This document shows positions 31,998-44,500 of a stretch of DNA of 64,000 nucleotides, in pieces. Location of the stretch: positions 1 through 64,000 of the forward strand of contig JACKEJ010000017.1 in the NCBI GenBank assembly GCA_020633055.1. Direction: 5' to 3'. The notes beneath the pieces are model-generated. The model did no database searches. It worked only from the letters and a program-made list of their open reading frames with translations, and was not told the DNA's origin. Origin of the DNA: Sandaracinaceae bacterium. GTDB lineage: Bacteria > Myxococcota_A > Polyangia > Polyangiales > Houyiibacteriaceae. Within the stretch, counting starts at the first letter, position 1; every line of letters starts with the position of its first letter. The translations under genes were made by a program, and so were the position numbers.

Positions 31998-32057
31998 GCG
32001 ACGTCGGTCCATGTACGCCGCAGTTCCTTCGCTCGGCAGCGCGACAAGAGGAAGATC

Positions 32058-32315
32058 ATGAAAGAAATCGCAAAACTCGTAGTGCTGGGTGCGGCCCTGT
32101 TGCTCGTCGATTTGTCGTTTGGCTCGTCCAACGCGTCCGCCCAAGAGCCGGAGACCACCGAATTCAACTTCGAAGACGGTGATCTGGTGACTGGCGATCT
32201 CGTGCGACCGAACGGCGAGCTCCTCAACGTGCGGCGTCGCGGGCGCCGCTCGACCCTCATCCGGATTCGCGAGCACTTCATCCCCGAGATGCTCAAGTCC
32301 GTCGAAGACCTCTGA
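32058..32315 (+). CDS. Small exported protein in the gltF position
   Basis: An 85-residue protein with a clear signal peptide ending near NASAQE (about residue 30). The mature part is short and charged (FNFEDGDLVTGDLVRPNGEL, then RRRGRRSTLIRIREHFIPEM) and ends in an acidic helix. The GDLV-P-G motif followed by LI-IR--F--EM recurs in small proteins I associate with myxobacterial gliding clusters (GltF-like), though I cannot verify it. AGAGGAAG precedes the ATG. It is 45 bp before the FHA/tail gene and probably co-transcribed with it. Confidence 0.75.
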   Translation: MKEIAKLVVLGAALLLVDLSFGSSNASAQEPETTEFNFEDGDLVTGDLVRPNGELLNVRRRGRRSTLIRIREHFIPEMLKSVEDL

Positions 32316-32360
32316 GATCCCGTCTGACGACCGCCCAGCAACGGCTGTCTGGAGAAGCTA

Positions 32361-34427
32361 GTGGCACACAACATCCCGATCTCGTTCAAGATCTACGCCG
32401 GCGACGAGCTCGTCCGGACCGAGTCGCTCACGCAGGACATCATCAAGGTCGGCAAGCTGCAGTCGTCGCACTTGCGCATCGACGACGACAACGTCTCGCG
32501 CATGCACGCGGTCATCGAGGTGACCAGCCCGACGGAGGTCTTCATCATCGACCTCGGGTCTGCGTCTGGGACAGTCGTCAACGGCAAGAAGGTCAACAAG
32601 GCTCAGCTCAACTCCGGTGACGAGCTGACCTTGGGTGGCAGCCGCGTCGTCGTCGAGATCGGGGCCGCCGCAGCGGTTGCCGCTCCGCCGCCGGCTGCTC
32701 CACCGCCGCGTGCCCCCGCGCCTCCGCCCATCGCCAAGGCGGCGCCGCCCGCGCCCGCGGCCGCGGCCGCGCCGGCCGCCCCCGCGGCGCCTGCGGTTGC
32801 TGCCGCGCCTCCGCCGCCCAAGCCTGCTGCGCCCGCGGCCACCCCGTTCGCGGCCTCCGCAGCCGCCCCAAACCCCTTTGGGGCGGCCAAGAAGGCGCTC
32901 CCGAATCCGTTCGCACCACCCCCGACCACGAGCAGTCGCTCGCTGGAGGACGTGGACCTCAGCACCATCGACCCGGAGAAGCTCACCTATGGGGTCGTCG
33001 CGAGCGGCCCCCCGGTCGACCCCAACGAGGTCGAGACAGCGGAGCAGGCGCTCGAGGTCATGGTCATGTGGGGCAAGTCCGTGCTCCACGTCGACCACCT
33101 GAAGCCAGCTCGCACGTTCTGGGTGGGTGAGCCCGAGGGCAAAGAGGAGGTGGACTACCTCATCGCTCCGGACATCCTCGGGATGTCGCGCATGCCCGTG
33201 TGCGTGGTCAGCGGCGGATCCACCGCGATGGTGTTCCCACAGGGAGCCACTGGCGAGGTGATGATCGGCGACCAGACGACGGCCATCGAGAGCATCAACC
33301 TCGGCGCGTGCCCGGAGGTTCCGAACGCCCAGCAGTACCTCGTCCCGGACGGCGCGATGGTGCGCGTGAACTGGAAGGGGTTCACGTTCATGGTGCGCTC
33401 GGTCAAGGCGGGTAAGAAGGTCGCGACGGGCTTCTCGCTCGACTGGGTACCGCTCGCCTATCTGGGCGGCGTGATGCTGTTCGTCGGGGCACTGCTCACG
33501 GCGATGTACTTCTCGCCTCCGCCCGTCGCTGGCTTGAACAACGACATCATCGACCCGAACAGCCGCTTGGCGCAGTTCATCATCGAGCCCCCCGAGACGG
33601 AAGAGCCGCCCGAAGAAGAAGAGGAGGCGCCGAGCGAGGACGCTGGTGGCACCGGTACGGCGCACGAGGGGGAGAGCGGTGCGATGGGTGACGAGCGCGC
33701 GGAGCGCACGGACAACCACTACTCCATCCAGGGTGACGCGAACCCAGAGGATCAACAGATGGCGCGCCAGGAGGCGCGTGAGCAGGCGGCCACCGCTGGT
33801 GTCGTCGGCGCACTGGCCGCGCTCTCTGGCTCGTTCATGTCGCCGACCTCGCCCTACGGTGGCGACCAGGCCATTGGCGCGGGGGAGATCAGCGCGCTAG
33901 GCGCCCTCACGGGGTCGCAGGCGGGCTCCAACTTCGGCATGGGCGGCCTCGGCCTCACGGGCACCGGTCGTGGTGGTGGCGGCTTCGGCCAGGGCACCAT
34001 CGGCATGGGCACCATCGGCACCATCGGTCACGGCAGCGGCCGTGGAACGGGCAGCGGCATCGGTGACGGAGGCGGCCTCGGCGATCGTCAGGCGTCCCGC
34101 CCGCAGATCCGCCCGGGTACGGCGGCGGTTCGTGGTTCGCTCTCGGCGGACGTCATTCGCCGCGTGGTGCGTCGCCACCTCGGCGAGGTGCGCTTCTGCT
34201 ATGAGCAGGCCCTGAACTCGCAGCCTGACCTCCGCGGTACGGTCTCCGTACGCTGGATCATCTCGCCCACCGGGTCGGTGACCACCTCCACCGTGTCGGG
34301 GTCCACGCTCGGCAGCGCACGCGTCGAGAGCTGCGTTGCGTCGGCGGTGCGTCGCTGGACCTTCCCGGCGCCGGATGGTGGCGGTCTGGTCTCGGTCACC
34401 TATCCGTTCACGCTCGAATCCAACTGA
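32361..34427 (+). CDS. FHA-domain, membrane-spanning protein with AgmX/PglI-type C-terminal tail (GltG/PglI-like)
   Basis: A 688-residue bitopic protein. The cytoplasmic FHA domain (about 10-95) has VGKLQSSHLRI, VSRMHAVIEV and IDLGSASGTVVNG, so it should bind phospho-Thr. An Ala/Pro-rich linker (about 105-185) and a second soluble domain (about 195-360) follow, then one membrane helix (about 367-388). The periplasmic part is acidic then Gly-rich, and ends in the TonB-like myxo tail (about 595-688: VIRRVVRRHLGEVRFCYEQ, LRGTVSVRWIISPTGSV, CVASAVRRWTFP). This architecture is that of M. xanthus GltG/PglI, which links the cytoplasm to periplasmic Glt parts. The start is GTG at 32361 with GGAGAAG upstream. 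A terminator follows. Confidence 0.92.
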   Translation: MAHNIPISFKIYAGDELVRTESLTQDIIKVGKLQSSHLRIDDDNVSRMHAVIEVTSPTEVFIIDLGSASGTVVNGKKVNKAQLNSGDELTLGGSRVVVEIGAAAAVAAPPPAAPPPRAPAPPPIAKAAPPAPAAAAAPAAPAAPAVAAAPPPPKPAAPAATPFAASAAAPNPFGAAKKALPNPFAPPPTTSSRSLEDVDLSTIDPEKLTYGVVASGPPVDPNEVETAEQALEVMVMWGKSVLHVDHLKPARTFWVGEPEGKEEVDYLIAPDILGMSRMPVCVVSGGSTAMVFPQGATGEVMIGDQTTAIESINLGACPEVPNAQQYLVPDGAMVRVNWKGFTFMVRSVKAGKKVATGFSLDWVPLAYLGGVMLFVGALLTAMYFSPPPVAGLNNDIIDPNSRLAQFIIEPPETEEPPEEEEEAPSEDAGGTGTAHEGESGAMGDERAERTDNHYSIQGDANPEDQQMARQEAREQAATAGVVGALAALSGSFMSPTSPYGGDQAIGAGEISALGALTGSQAGSNFGMGGLGLTGTGRGGGGFGQGTIGMGTIGTIGHGSGRGTGSGIGDGGGLGDRQASRPQIRPGTAAVRGSLSADVIRRVVRRHLGEVRFCYEQALNSQPDLRGTVSVRWIISPTGSVTTSTVSGSTLGSARVESCVASAVRRWTFPAPDGGGLVSVTYPFTLESN

Positions 34428-34450
34428 GCCCACGCGGCTTCCCAAAGAAA

Positions 34451-34478
34451 ACGGCGCCCCTCAGAGGGCGCCGTTTTT
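34451..34478 (+). terminator. Rho-independent terminator after the FHA/tail gene
   Basis: ACGGCGCCC (34451-34459) pairs perfectly with GGGCGCCGT (34466-34474), with a 6-base loop and a T-run to 34478. It lies 23 bases after the stop. Confidence 0.93.
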
Positions 34479-34583
34479 CGTGGCGTGCACGCATGTGCCA
34501 AGCGTGTCTTCCCCGAACATCGTGCAAGTGAGCAAAGTTTTGCATTGTGATCTGCTCGCCGAATTCCGTACCATCGGTGCCCC

Positions 34584-35450
34584 ATGAGCCGGCTTCAGAC
34601 CATCGGTTTTTCACTGGTTTTTTTCGTGATTCTGACGGGCGGCAATTGCTCCCGCGCGCGCGTCGAGTCGATGACCCACATGAACGTGGGCGTCGCCGCA
34701 GCGCGCACGGGACGCTACGCAGACGCGAAACAGGAGCTCGAGCGCGCCATCGCGCTCGATCCCACGAATGATCAGGCGTTCTTCAACCTCGCGATCGTCC
34801 ACATGGAGCTGTCCGAGTGGGAGGTGGCGGAAGAGCACTTGAGCCGCGCCATCACCGTCAACCCCGAGCCTGCCGGTTATCACGAGAAGCTCGGCACCGT
34901 GCGCATGCAGCTCGAGCAGTGGGAGCGCGCGAAGGAGGCCTTCGAGGGCGCCATCGCGGCCGACCCGAACGTCTTCAAGGCGTACTACAAGCTGGCGCAG
35001 TGCCTCGAGCGACTCGACGACCCACACGGCGCGCTGGTCAACTACACCGAGTCGGCCCGACGCGGCCCGCGCTTCATCGAGGCGTACGTCGCCCTCGGTC
35101 GTCTCTATGCGGACCAGGGCTTCCCGGAGCTCGCCACGCGCGTGCTGCGCAGCGGCCTCGACGTCGCCATTCCGCGTACGGACGAGCAGGCGCAGCTCTA
35201 TCACGTGCTGGGCACCATCCAGCAGGAGCAGGGCAACTACGCGGCCGCGGTGGAGTCCTTCCGCGCGGCGCTCGACATCATGCCGGGCATGAGCGATGCG
35301 CTGTTCTCCATCGGCTGGACGTACGCCGAGATGGACCAGCGTGAGGAGGCCGTCCGGTACCTGGAGATGTACGTGGCCGGCGCGGGGCAGAACGCTTCCG
35401 AGCACTACGTGCGCGCCGCGCGTTCCAAGCTGGATCAGCTTTCACTGTAG
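34584..35450 (+). CDS. TPR lipoprotein or exported TPR protein
   Basis: A protein of 288 residues with an N-terminal hydrophobic signal (about 6-20) and Cys at 22. The preceding residues (TGGN) make a poor lipobox, so either lipidation or plain export or anchoring is possible. Six or so TPR units fill the rest (AARTGRYADAKQELERAIAL, FNLAIVHMELSEWEVAEEHL, YYKLAQCLERLDDPHGALVN, YHVLGTIQQEQGNYAAAVES). In M. xanthus the gene at this place in the cluster is not a TPR protein but the outer-membrane GltH, so this is a difference. It stands 88 bp upstream of the giant TPR gene and is probably co-transcribed. Confidence 0.87.
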   Translation: MSRLQTIGFSLVFFVILTGGNCSRARVESMTHMNVGVAAARTGRYADAKQELERAIALDPTNDQAFFNLAIVHMELSEWEVAEEHLSRAITVNPEPAGYHEKLGTVRMQLEQWERAKEAFEGAIAADPNVFKAYYKLAQCLERLDDPHGALVNYTESARRGPRFIEAYVALGRLYADQGFPELATRVLRSGLDVAIPRTDEQAQLYHVLGTIQQEQGNYAAAVESFRAALDIMPGMSDALFSIGWTYAEMDQREEAVRYLEMYVAGAGQNASEHYVRAARSKLDQLSL

Positions 35451-35538
35451 GCCCCCCACCCCCCAACTCAGAGACGCAGGGCGCGGCTCCTTCCGAGCGT
35501 GAAGAGCGCGACCCCATCATTCAGCGGGAATCAAGAGC

Positions 35539-38500
35539 ATGTCCGACGAGTACGAGATCGACGACACCGCAGCAGCAGAGATGGCAGACGACACGTCGGA
35601 CGCAGAAGCGTCCGCTCCAGCGCCCCTTGCAGAGGAACAGGAAGAGGTCTCCATGGAGTTGACCGCGGAAGAGCAGGCTCAGATCGCCGAGCTGGATGAG
35701 GCGCTCGAGAAGTTCGAGGGGCAGAAGCGCTGGTCGGATTACATCCGCACGCTGCTGCAGAAGGCCGAGATCTTCCGCGATCCGGAGATGAAGGCCAACC
35801 TGTATCGCGCGGCGGGCATGCTCTACCTCGACCGCTCGAGCAACCAAGCCGAGGCCATCAAGTGCTTCGAGCACGTCCTCGAGGTCGCTCCGAACGACAT
35901 CGAGTCGATGACGCGACTCAAGGAGATGTACGAGAAGCGCCGCGACTGGGAGAGCCTGATTGGCATCATGGGTCGCGAGGCGGAGATGCTCGACCCAGCC
36001 GACCGGCCGCTGCGCTTCGTCGAGATGGCCGAGCTCGCGACCGAGCGCTTGCGCAAGCCCGACATCTGCATCGACTTGTGGAAGCGGGTGCTCACGGTAG
36101 ACCCGTCGAACGGGTCCGCGCTCGACGCCCTGTCCAACCTGTACGAGCGCGCGCGCGAGTGGGAGCCACTGGCCGGTGTGCTCGAGGTCCTGTGCGAGGG
36201 CAACGCGGACGAGAGCAAGCTCCTGGCCGACCTGCAGAAGCTCGGCATGATCTACGCCGACAAGATCGGTGATGACGCCGGAGCCGTGCGCGCCTTCCAG
36301 CGCGTGTTGGCGCTCGATCCGAACGACCGTCGGGCGCAGGAGCAGCTGAAGCGCCGCTATGTCGCGCTCAAGGCCTGGGACGACCTCGAGCTGTTCTACG
36401 CCGACAGCGAGAAGTGGGACGAGCTCATCCGTCTGATCGAGAAAGAGGCGGACGGGAAGGAGACGCCCGACGAGGAAAAGATCGATCTCCTGTTCCGCGC
36501 GGCCCGTCTGTGGGAGGAGAAGAAGGAAAAGCCCGACCGAGCGGCGCGCGCGTACGAGAAGGTGCTCGACATCGACGCGGACAACCTGCGCGCAGCGGAG
36601 TCACTCTCGCCCATCTACGAGAGCGCCAATGACCCCCGCAAGCTGGTGGCCGTGTACGAGGTGCGCCTGCGGCACGTGACGGATCCCGACCAACGCGTGG
36701 CGCTGCTGCGCGAGACGGGTCTGCTCTACGAGGAGCGGCTGCGGTCACCGGAGCAGGCGTTCGAAAAGTACCTCGAGGCGTTCGGCGTGGCGCCGCATCA
36801 GGAGGTGGTGCGTGAAGACGTCGATCGTCTGTCCGCGGGTGTCGAGGGTGGGGTGGGGCGCGTCATCGAGGCCTACGCCGCTGCCATCGAAGCCGGGACG
36901 GACCCCGTGGAGGTGACCGAGCTGCGCATGAGCTTCGGCGCCGTGCTGACGCAGGCCGAGCGCATCGACGACGCCATCGCGCAGTACCGCGTGGTCTACG
37001 ACGACGTGCCCGATCACGAGGGGGCCATCTCGGCGTTGGCCGAGCTGTATCGCCAGACGCAGCGCTTCAGCGACATGCTGGGCATCTACGACCGCCGCAT
37101 CGAGCTCGAGTCGGATCCCGAGGCCCGGCGCCAGATGGCGTACGCGCGCGCGTCGCTGTTCGTGAACGAGCTGTCGGATCCAGCGCACGCCGTGGAGGCC
37201 TACCAGGCGATCCTCGCGGAGTACGGGGATGCGGAGGTGGACGCGTACCGCGCCCTCGACGAGCTGTTCGAGAGCCAGGGGCGGTGGGCCGACTTTGCGG
37301 ACATCGTCGAGCGACGCATCCTCTTGGCGGAGTCGCCGGAGGAGGAGGCCGCCCTCAAGTTCCGGCTCGGCCGAGCGCTGGAAGAGCACCTCGACCAGAA
37401 GACGCGGGCCGTCGAGCTGTACCACGAGGTGGTCAGCGCGCTGCCCGAGCACGACGGGGCGCGCGAGGCCCTCGAGGCGTTGCTGGTGGACGAGACGGTT
37501 GGCGTTCAGTCGGCGCGCATCCTGGTGCCCATCTACCAGGTCCGCGAGGAGAACGAGCGGCTCATTCGCGCGCTGCGCGTGCTCCATCGCGGGACCGACG
37601 TGGCGGACGAGCGGCTCGAGCTGCTGACGCAGATCGGGGACGTCTACGCGTATCAGATCGAGAACCCCGCGAAGGCGTTCGACGCGTTCTGTGAGGCTCT
37701 CCGCGAGGTGCCCTCGGACGCCAACACGCTGGCGCGTCTCGAGGCGATGGCCATCGAGCAGGAGAGCTTCGCGCCGTTGGTGGAGTTGGTTGGCGAGCTC
37801 GCCGGCAGCGTCGAGGACACCGATCTGGCCCGCACGCTGTGGATCAAGGCGGCGCAGATCTACGACACCCAGCTGGGCAACGTCGACGGGGCGGTGACGG
37901 CCTACCGCAAGGTGCTCGATCTGGATCCAGCCGACCTCGAGGTGCTCGAGGCGCTCGAGAACCTCTACCGGCGCACCGAGCGCTGGAGCGACCTGGTGGG
38001 CGTGCTGCGCAGCCGTGTGTCCATCTCCGTCGATCCCGGCGAGCAGGAGATGATCCTGTCGCAGATGGCGCTCATCCACGATGAGTACCTGAACGAGCCG
38101 GAGTCGGCCATCTCGCTGCACCGCGAGATCCTCGAGATCGATCCCGCGAGCCAGAACGCGCTGTCCGCCCTCGACGGCCTGTTCGCTCGCCAGGAGATGT
38201 GGACCGAGCTGGCCGACAACGTCGACCGGCAGCTCGCGATGGCCGACGATCCGGACCGACAGATCGCGTTGATGCTGCAGCTGGCGCAGCTGCGCGAGAC
38301 GCGGATGAACGCCACCGAGGCGGCCATCGAGATCTACCGAAACGTCCTCGATCGCGACCCCTCCAACGGCCCCGCCACCGAGGCGCTCGAGCGGCTGCTG
38401 CAGCAGCCCGAGCATCAGGTCATCATCGCCGAGATCCTCGAGCCCATCTACCTCTCGCACCACGAGTACCAGAAGCTCATCGGCGTGCACGAGATCCAGG

Positions 38501-41500
38501 CGACGCACGCCAGCTCGCCCGAGCGTCGGGTGGAGCTACTGCATCGCATCAGCGAGCTGCACGAGGAGGCTCTGGACGACGCGCAGGGCGCGTTCTCGGC
38601 CATGGCACGCGCGCTCGCCGAAGACCCAGCGAACGCCACCACGCAGGCCCAGCTCGACCGACTCAACATGATGATCGGCGGCGCCGAGCAGCTCGCCGCC
38701 GTCTACGAAGAGCGCGTGGCGACGGTGGAGGACCCCGTCCTCGCCGCGAGCCTCTACGTCAAGGCAGCCGAGATCCGCGAAGAGCAGCTGGCCGACACGG
38801 AGCGCGCCATCCAGCACTACCGCAAGGTGCTCGAGCTGGACGAGCAGCACCTCGAGGCCGCCAGCGCGCTCGAGCGCTTGTTCCACCTCAGCGAGCGCTA
38901 CGAGGACCTGGCCGCGATCTACATGACCAAGGCCGGCATGCTGGCCGACCCGGACGAGCAGAAGGCGCACCTGTTCCGTGGCGCGCAGATCTACGAGGAG
39001 CTGCTCGAGCGCCCCGAGGCCGCCATCGGCGTGTACGGGAAGGTGCTCGAGATCGACCAGGAGGATCAGCAGGCCCTCGACAAGCTGATCGAGCTGCACC
39101 TGCGGCTCGAGCAGTGGCCGCAGCTGCTCTCGGTTTACGAGCGCAAGGCCGACATCGTCTACGACCCGGACGAGAAGAAGCGCATCTACGTCGAGATGGG
39201 CGCGGTGTACGAGCGCGAGCTCCAGGACGTCGCCAAGGCCATCGACACGTACCAGCGCATCCTCGAGATCGACCCCGAGGATCTCACGGCCATCCAGCGC
39301 CTCGACCAGCTGTACCAGACCACCGAGAACTGGTCGGAGCTGATGAGCGTGCTCGAGCGTGAGGCCGAGCTGGCGCACGAGCCGATGGAGGTCATCAGCT
39401 ATCGCTACCGCATCGCGGAGCTGTGGCACCGCCGCCTGAACGATCCGAACCGCGCGGTGGATATCTATCGCGACATCTTCGACGTCGACCCCTCGCACGC
39501 TCCCACCACGGCCGCGCTCGAAGCGATGATCGCCGAAGGCACGGAGCCCGTGGCCGCCGCGTCCGTGCTCGAGCCCATCTACCGGCAGCTGGGCGAGTCC
39601 GCGCGACTGATCGCGGTGCACGAAGTCCAGATCCAGCACGAAGAGGATCCGCTCCGCTCCGTGGAGCTGCTCCATCAGGTCGCCGAGCTGCACGAGCTGC
39701 ACCTCGACCAGACCAAGGAGGCCTTCAACGCGTACGCCCGCGCGCTCCCGCTCGACCACGCCAACGAAGTCACGCTGGGTTCGCTGCAGCGCTTGGCGGA
39801 CGTGGTGGATGGTTGGAACGACGTGACGCGCCTGTACGACGTCGAGGTCGAGCGCATCCGTCGGGACGCGCCGCACGACGTCGTCGACATGGCGCTACGC
39901 ACCGCGCAGATCTACGAGATCCAGGTTGGCGACGTGGACCGCGCCATCGATCGCTACAGCATCGTGCTCAGCGCGGATGACACCAACCTGGAGGCCATCA
40001 ACGCGCTCGACCGCCTCTACGAGAGCACGCAGCGCTACGCGGAGCTCGCTGGCGTGTTGCAGCGCCAGGTGCAGGTCGCCGCGACCCCGGACGACATCCT
40101 GAACAACCAGTTCCGGCTGGGACAAGTGTATCAGCACCACCTCGGCGACGTGGACAGCGCCATCGAGCAGTACCGTGAGATCCTCGCCGCGGCTCCAGAG
40201 CATCAGCCCGCCATGAGCGCCCTCGAGCTGCTGTTCGCGGAGGGGGTGCGTCCACTGGTGATCGGCGAGATCGTCGAGCCCATCTACCGGATGAGCGAGT
40301 CGTGGGACCGGTTGCTCAACGTCCACGAGGTACAGCTGAACTACCAGAGCGACCCCCACGAGCGCGTGCACATGATGCAACGCATCGCGGAGATCGCGGA
40401 AGAGCGCGCCGCCGATCACGACCGGGCCTACGTCTGGGTGCAGCGCGCGTTGCTCGAGGATCCCAGCAACGAGCAGACGCTCGCCGAGGTGGAGCGCCTG
40501 GGTTCCGTCCTCGATCACTGGGCACAGCTGGCGAACACCTACGTGGACGCGCTCGCGCGCACCGAGGACACCGAGCAGAAGGTGGCTCTCGGGAAGCGTC
40601 TGGCGCGCGTGTACGAGGAGGAGCTGGCCGACGTCGCGCGCGCCGAGGAGACGTTCCGCTACGTGCTGAGCGTCGACCCGAACGACCACGAGGTGCTCGA
40701 GGCGCTCGACCGCATCTACGTCGCCAACGGCTCGCAGCACGCGCTGTCGGAGGTGCTGAAGCTGCGCGTCGCGGCCTCCGACGACACGGTGGACAAGGTC
40801 GACTTCTCGTTCCGCTTGGGGTCGGTCTTGGAGGACCAGCTCGGGCGCACGGAGGAGGCCATCGCGGTCTACCGCAAGATCCTCGACGAACTGGAGCCGG
40901 AGCACGCGGACAGCATCCGCGCGCTGCAGGTCATCTACACGCGGCAAGAAGACTGGACGAACCTTTTCGCGGTGTTCCAGAAGGAGCTGGGGGTGGTCTT
41001 CGGCGACGCCCAGCAGGGCGACATCACCGCCAAGATGGCGCGTCTCGCGACCGTGGAGCTGGGTGATCCCGAGCAGGGTGTCACGCTCTGGAAGCAGGTC
41101 CTCGAGCTCCGCGGAGAGGACGTCGAGGCCCTCAATGCCCTCGGCTCGATCTACGCCCACGCGGAGAACTGGAAGGATCTGGTCGACGTGCTCGACCGCG
41201 AGGTCGCCATCACGGACGACCAGGAGCAGCGCAAGGCCATCTACACGGACCTCGGGCGCGTCTGGTACGAGAAGCTGCAGCGCGACCGCAACGCGCTCGA
41301 CGCCTGGGAAGAAGTGCTGGCCATCGAGCCGGGGAACATCGTCGCCCTGGCGAACATCAGCGAGATCTACCGCGCCGCGCAGCAGTGGCACGAGCTGGCC
41401 GACGCGCTCCATCGCACCGTCGAGGCTGGCGCGGCCACGATGGACGACGCGAGCATCACGCACGTCCACATGCAGCTCGGCAGCCTGTACGCCACGCAGC

Positions 41501-44500
41501 TGGAGCAACCGCTCGACGCCGCCGAGGCGTACCGCAACGCACTGGACGTCAACCCCGCGCACTTCGATGCGCTCGCGGCCCTCGAGGTCATCTACCGCAA
41601 CGAGGGCATGTGGGAGGACGCCATCGGCGTCATGGAGCAGCGCGTCAACGCGCTCCCGGACGACAATGACAAGATCGCGCAGCTGCTCGCCATCGCGAAC
41701 ACGTGGGCAGGCGAGTACGGCGACGCCGACCGCGGCACGAGCGCGTTCCAGCGCATCACCGAGCTCTCGCCGATGCACAACGTCGCGTTTGCGCGCCTGG
41801 AGGCCCTGCACACCGAGGCGGGGCGGTGGGAAGACCTGATCGAGGTCTACGTGCAGCGTGTCGAGAACACGGGCAGCGCAGAGGAGCAGGTCGCGTTGCT
41901 CTGCAAGGTGGCGCACGTCAACGAAGACAAGCTGCGGCAGCTCGACCAAGCGTTCGACGCGTTGCTGCTCGCCTGGAGCGTGGACTTCACGAACCAGCAG
42001 ACGGCCGACCAGCTCGAGGACATCACCCGCAAGACGAAGAAGTGGAACGACCTGCTCGCCACGGCCAATGCGTCGCTGCAGGAGACGGAGGACCCGGCCA
42101 CCAAGATCGCGATCTGCCTCAACTGCGCCAAGTGGTACGGACAAGACCTCGGGCATCCCGAGTACGCCATCCCGTACTATCAGCAGATCCTGGCCATCGA
42201 CTCGAACAACGTCCCGGCCATGCAGCAGATGGCGGCGCTCTACCGGTCGACGAAACAGTGGGACACGCTGGCCCAGGTGCTCGGCCGTCTGGTCGAGATG
42301 ACCGACGACCCGGACGTCCTGGCCGATACCTACGTGCAGATGGGTCAGCTGGCCGAGACCCAGTTGAACATCCCGGAGCAGGCGGGTCAGTACTACGTCC
42401 AAGCGCTCGAGGCAGCACCTGCGAACGTCGCTGCCCTCACCGCGCTCGAGGGCGTGCACCGTCGCGAGGGGCGCTACCCCGAGCTGCTGAGCATCCTTCA
42501 GCGCAAGGCCGCCGCGCTCACGCAGCAGCCCGACATCCTGGCCGCCAAGCTGCAGGTCGCCGAGGTGTTCGAGGACCGTCTGGGTCAGCCGCAGGAAGGC
42601 ATCCGCGTGTACCGCGAGGTGTTCGAGGCGGACGACACCAACCTCGTCGCCATGAAGGGCCTCGAGCGCCTCTACGCGCAGACCGAGCAGTACCAGGGTC
42701 TGCTCGAGGTGCTCGAGCGGCAGCTGGAGATCGCCGACACGGAGCGTGAGCGCATCACCCTGCTCACGCGCATCGCGCTGATGCAGGAAGAGGAGTTCGT
42801 GCGCCCGGCCATCGCCGCCGACCGCCTGGAGCAAGTGGTCGACATCGACCCGAACCACGAGCCCTCGCTGAACGGCCTGGCGCGCCTCTACCGCGGCATG
42901 CAGGAGTGGGACAAGCTCATCGACACCTACGAGCGGCACGTGCAAGCGACGCCCGAGCGCGCGGAGAAGATCCGTTTGTTCAAGGCGACTGGTGAGGTGT
43001 TCGCCGAGAACCTGAAGGACGTCGACCGCGCCATCGACAGCTACCTCAACGCCTTGTCGGTGGACGAGGAAGAGGTCGACTCGCTCGGCGCCCTGACCGT
43101 GCTGTACGAGGAGCGCGGTGATCACAGCTCCGCGCTCGACATGATGGGTCAGCTCGTGAAGCTCATCGACGATCCCGAGGGCATCATCGACCTGCGCTTC
43201 CGCATGGGTCGCATCCTCGAGGACGAGCTGGGGGACCGCGGCGGCGCGCTCGAGCACTTCGAGGCGGCCCTCGACGTCAACCCCGGCCATCTCCCGTCCC
43301 TCGAGGCGTTGCGCAAGATCCACCTCGACTCGGCGGACTGGCTCTCGGCGGCCAAGACGCTCCAGCAGGAGGTGGAGTACACGGAGGCGCCACGCGTCAA
43401 GTCCGAGCTCTTGGTGGAGCTGGGGCGCGTATACGCGGACAACTTGGACGAGCCCGACAAGGCGGTGCAGTCGTTCGCTCAGGCGCTCGCGTTCGACGAG
43501 GACAACGAGGACGCTGCGCTTCCCCTCGCGCAGCACCACTTCGACCTGGGCGGCCACGCCGAGGCGTACCCGCTGCTCTACATGCTCGGCAAGCGCGCCT
43601 CGAAGCGCGAGCAGGACGAGCAGCACCGCTTGGCGCTCATGCTGGGTGAGTCCGCGCTCGCCGTGGGCAACACCGAAGAGGCGATCAAGGCCTACAACAA
43701 GGCCTACCAAATCGACTCGGCGCACCTGCCCTCGCTCACGGGTGTGGCCGCGGCCTACTACGCCGCGCAGGACTGGGAGAAGGCGTTCAAGTTCTACCAG
43801 ATGCTGTTGGTGCACCACCGCGACTCGCTCGGGCGCGAGGAGATCACCGACATCTTCTACCGCCTCGGTGTCGTCAAGCGCGAGCAGGACGAGAAGCGCA
43901 AGGCGCTCAACATGTTCGACAAGGCGCTCGAAGAGGACGCCTTCCACCGGCCCACGTTGCTCGCGGTCATCGGCTTGTACGAAGAGCAGCAGAAGTGGGA
44001 CCAGGTCATCCACTACAAGAAGCAGCTGCTCGAGGTGGCCGAGACCGAGGACGAGCGCTTCGACCTCAACGTCGAGATCGGCGACCTCTGGAACGACAAG
44101 CAGAAGAACCCCGGGAAGGCCATCGAGTCCTACCGCGAGGCCACGTACCTCAAGCCGGACGACCACCCGGTCCTGCACAAGCTGCTGGCCGCGTACCAGC
44201 GCACCAAGCAGTGGGAAGAGGCCATCGAGATCATCGAACAGATCTCCGCAGCCGACAAGCGTGAGGCCGCGCGCGCGAAGTTCAGCTACACCATCGCCGT
44301 CATCCGGCGTGACGAGCTGAAGGACGTGGACGGCGCCATCGACAAGTTCAACGAGGCGCTGGACACGAACCCGAAGGAGCTCAAGGCCTTCGAGGCGATC
44401 AACAAGATCCTCACCGAGAAGAAGGACTGGAAGGGTCTCGAGCGCGCCTACCGCAAGATGCTCCACCGCATCATCAACATGCCCGACATGAAGGAGCTGC

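Noticed and set aside
32650..32860. GCC/GCG/CCG-rich stretch looking like a simple DNA repeat
   Set aside because: It encodes the Ala/Pro linker of the FHA/tail protein in frame, so it is a protein linker, not a separate repeat element.
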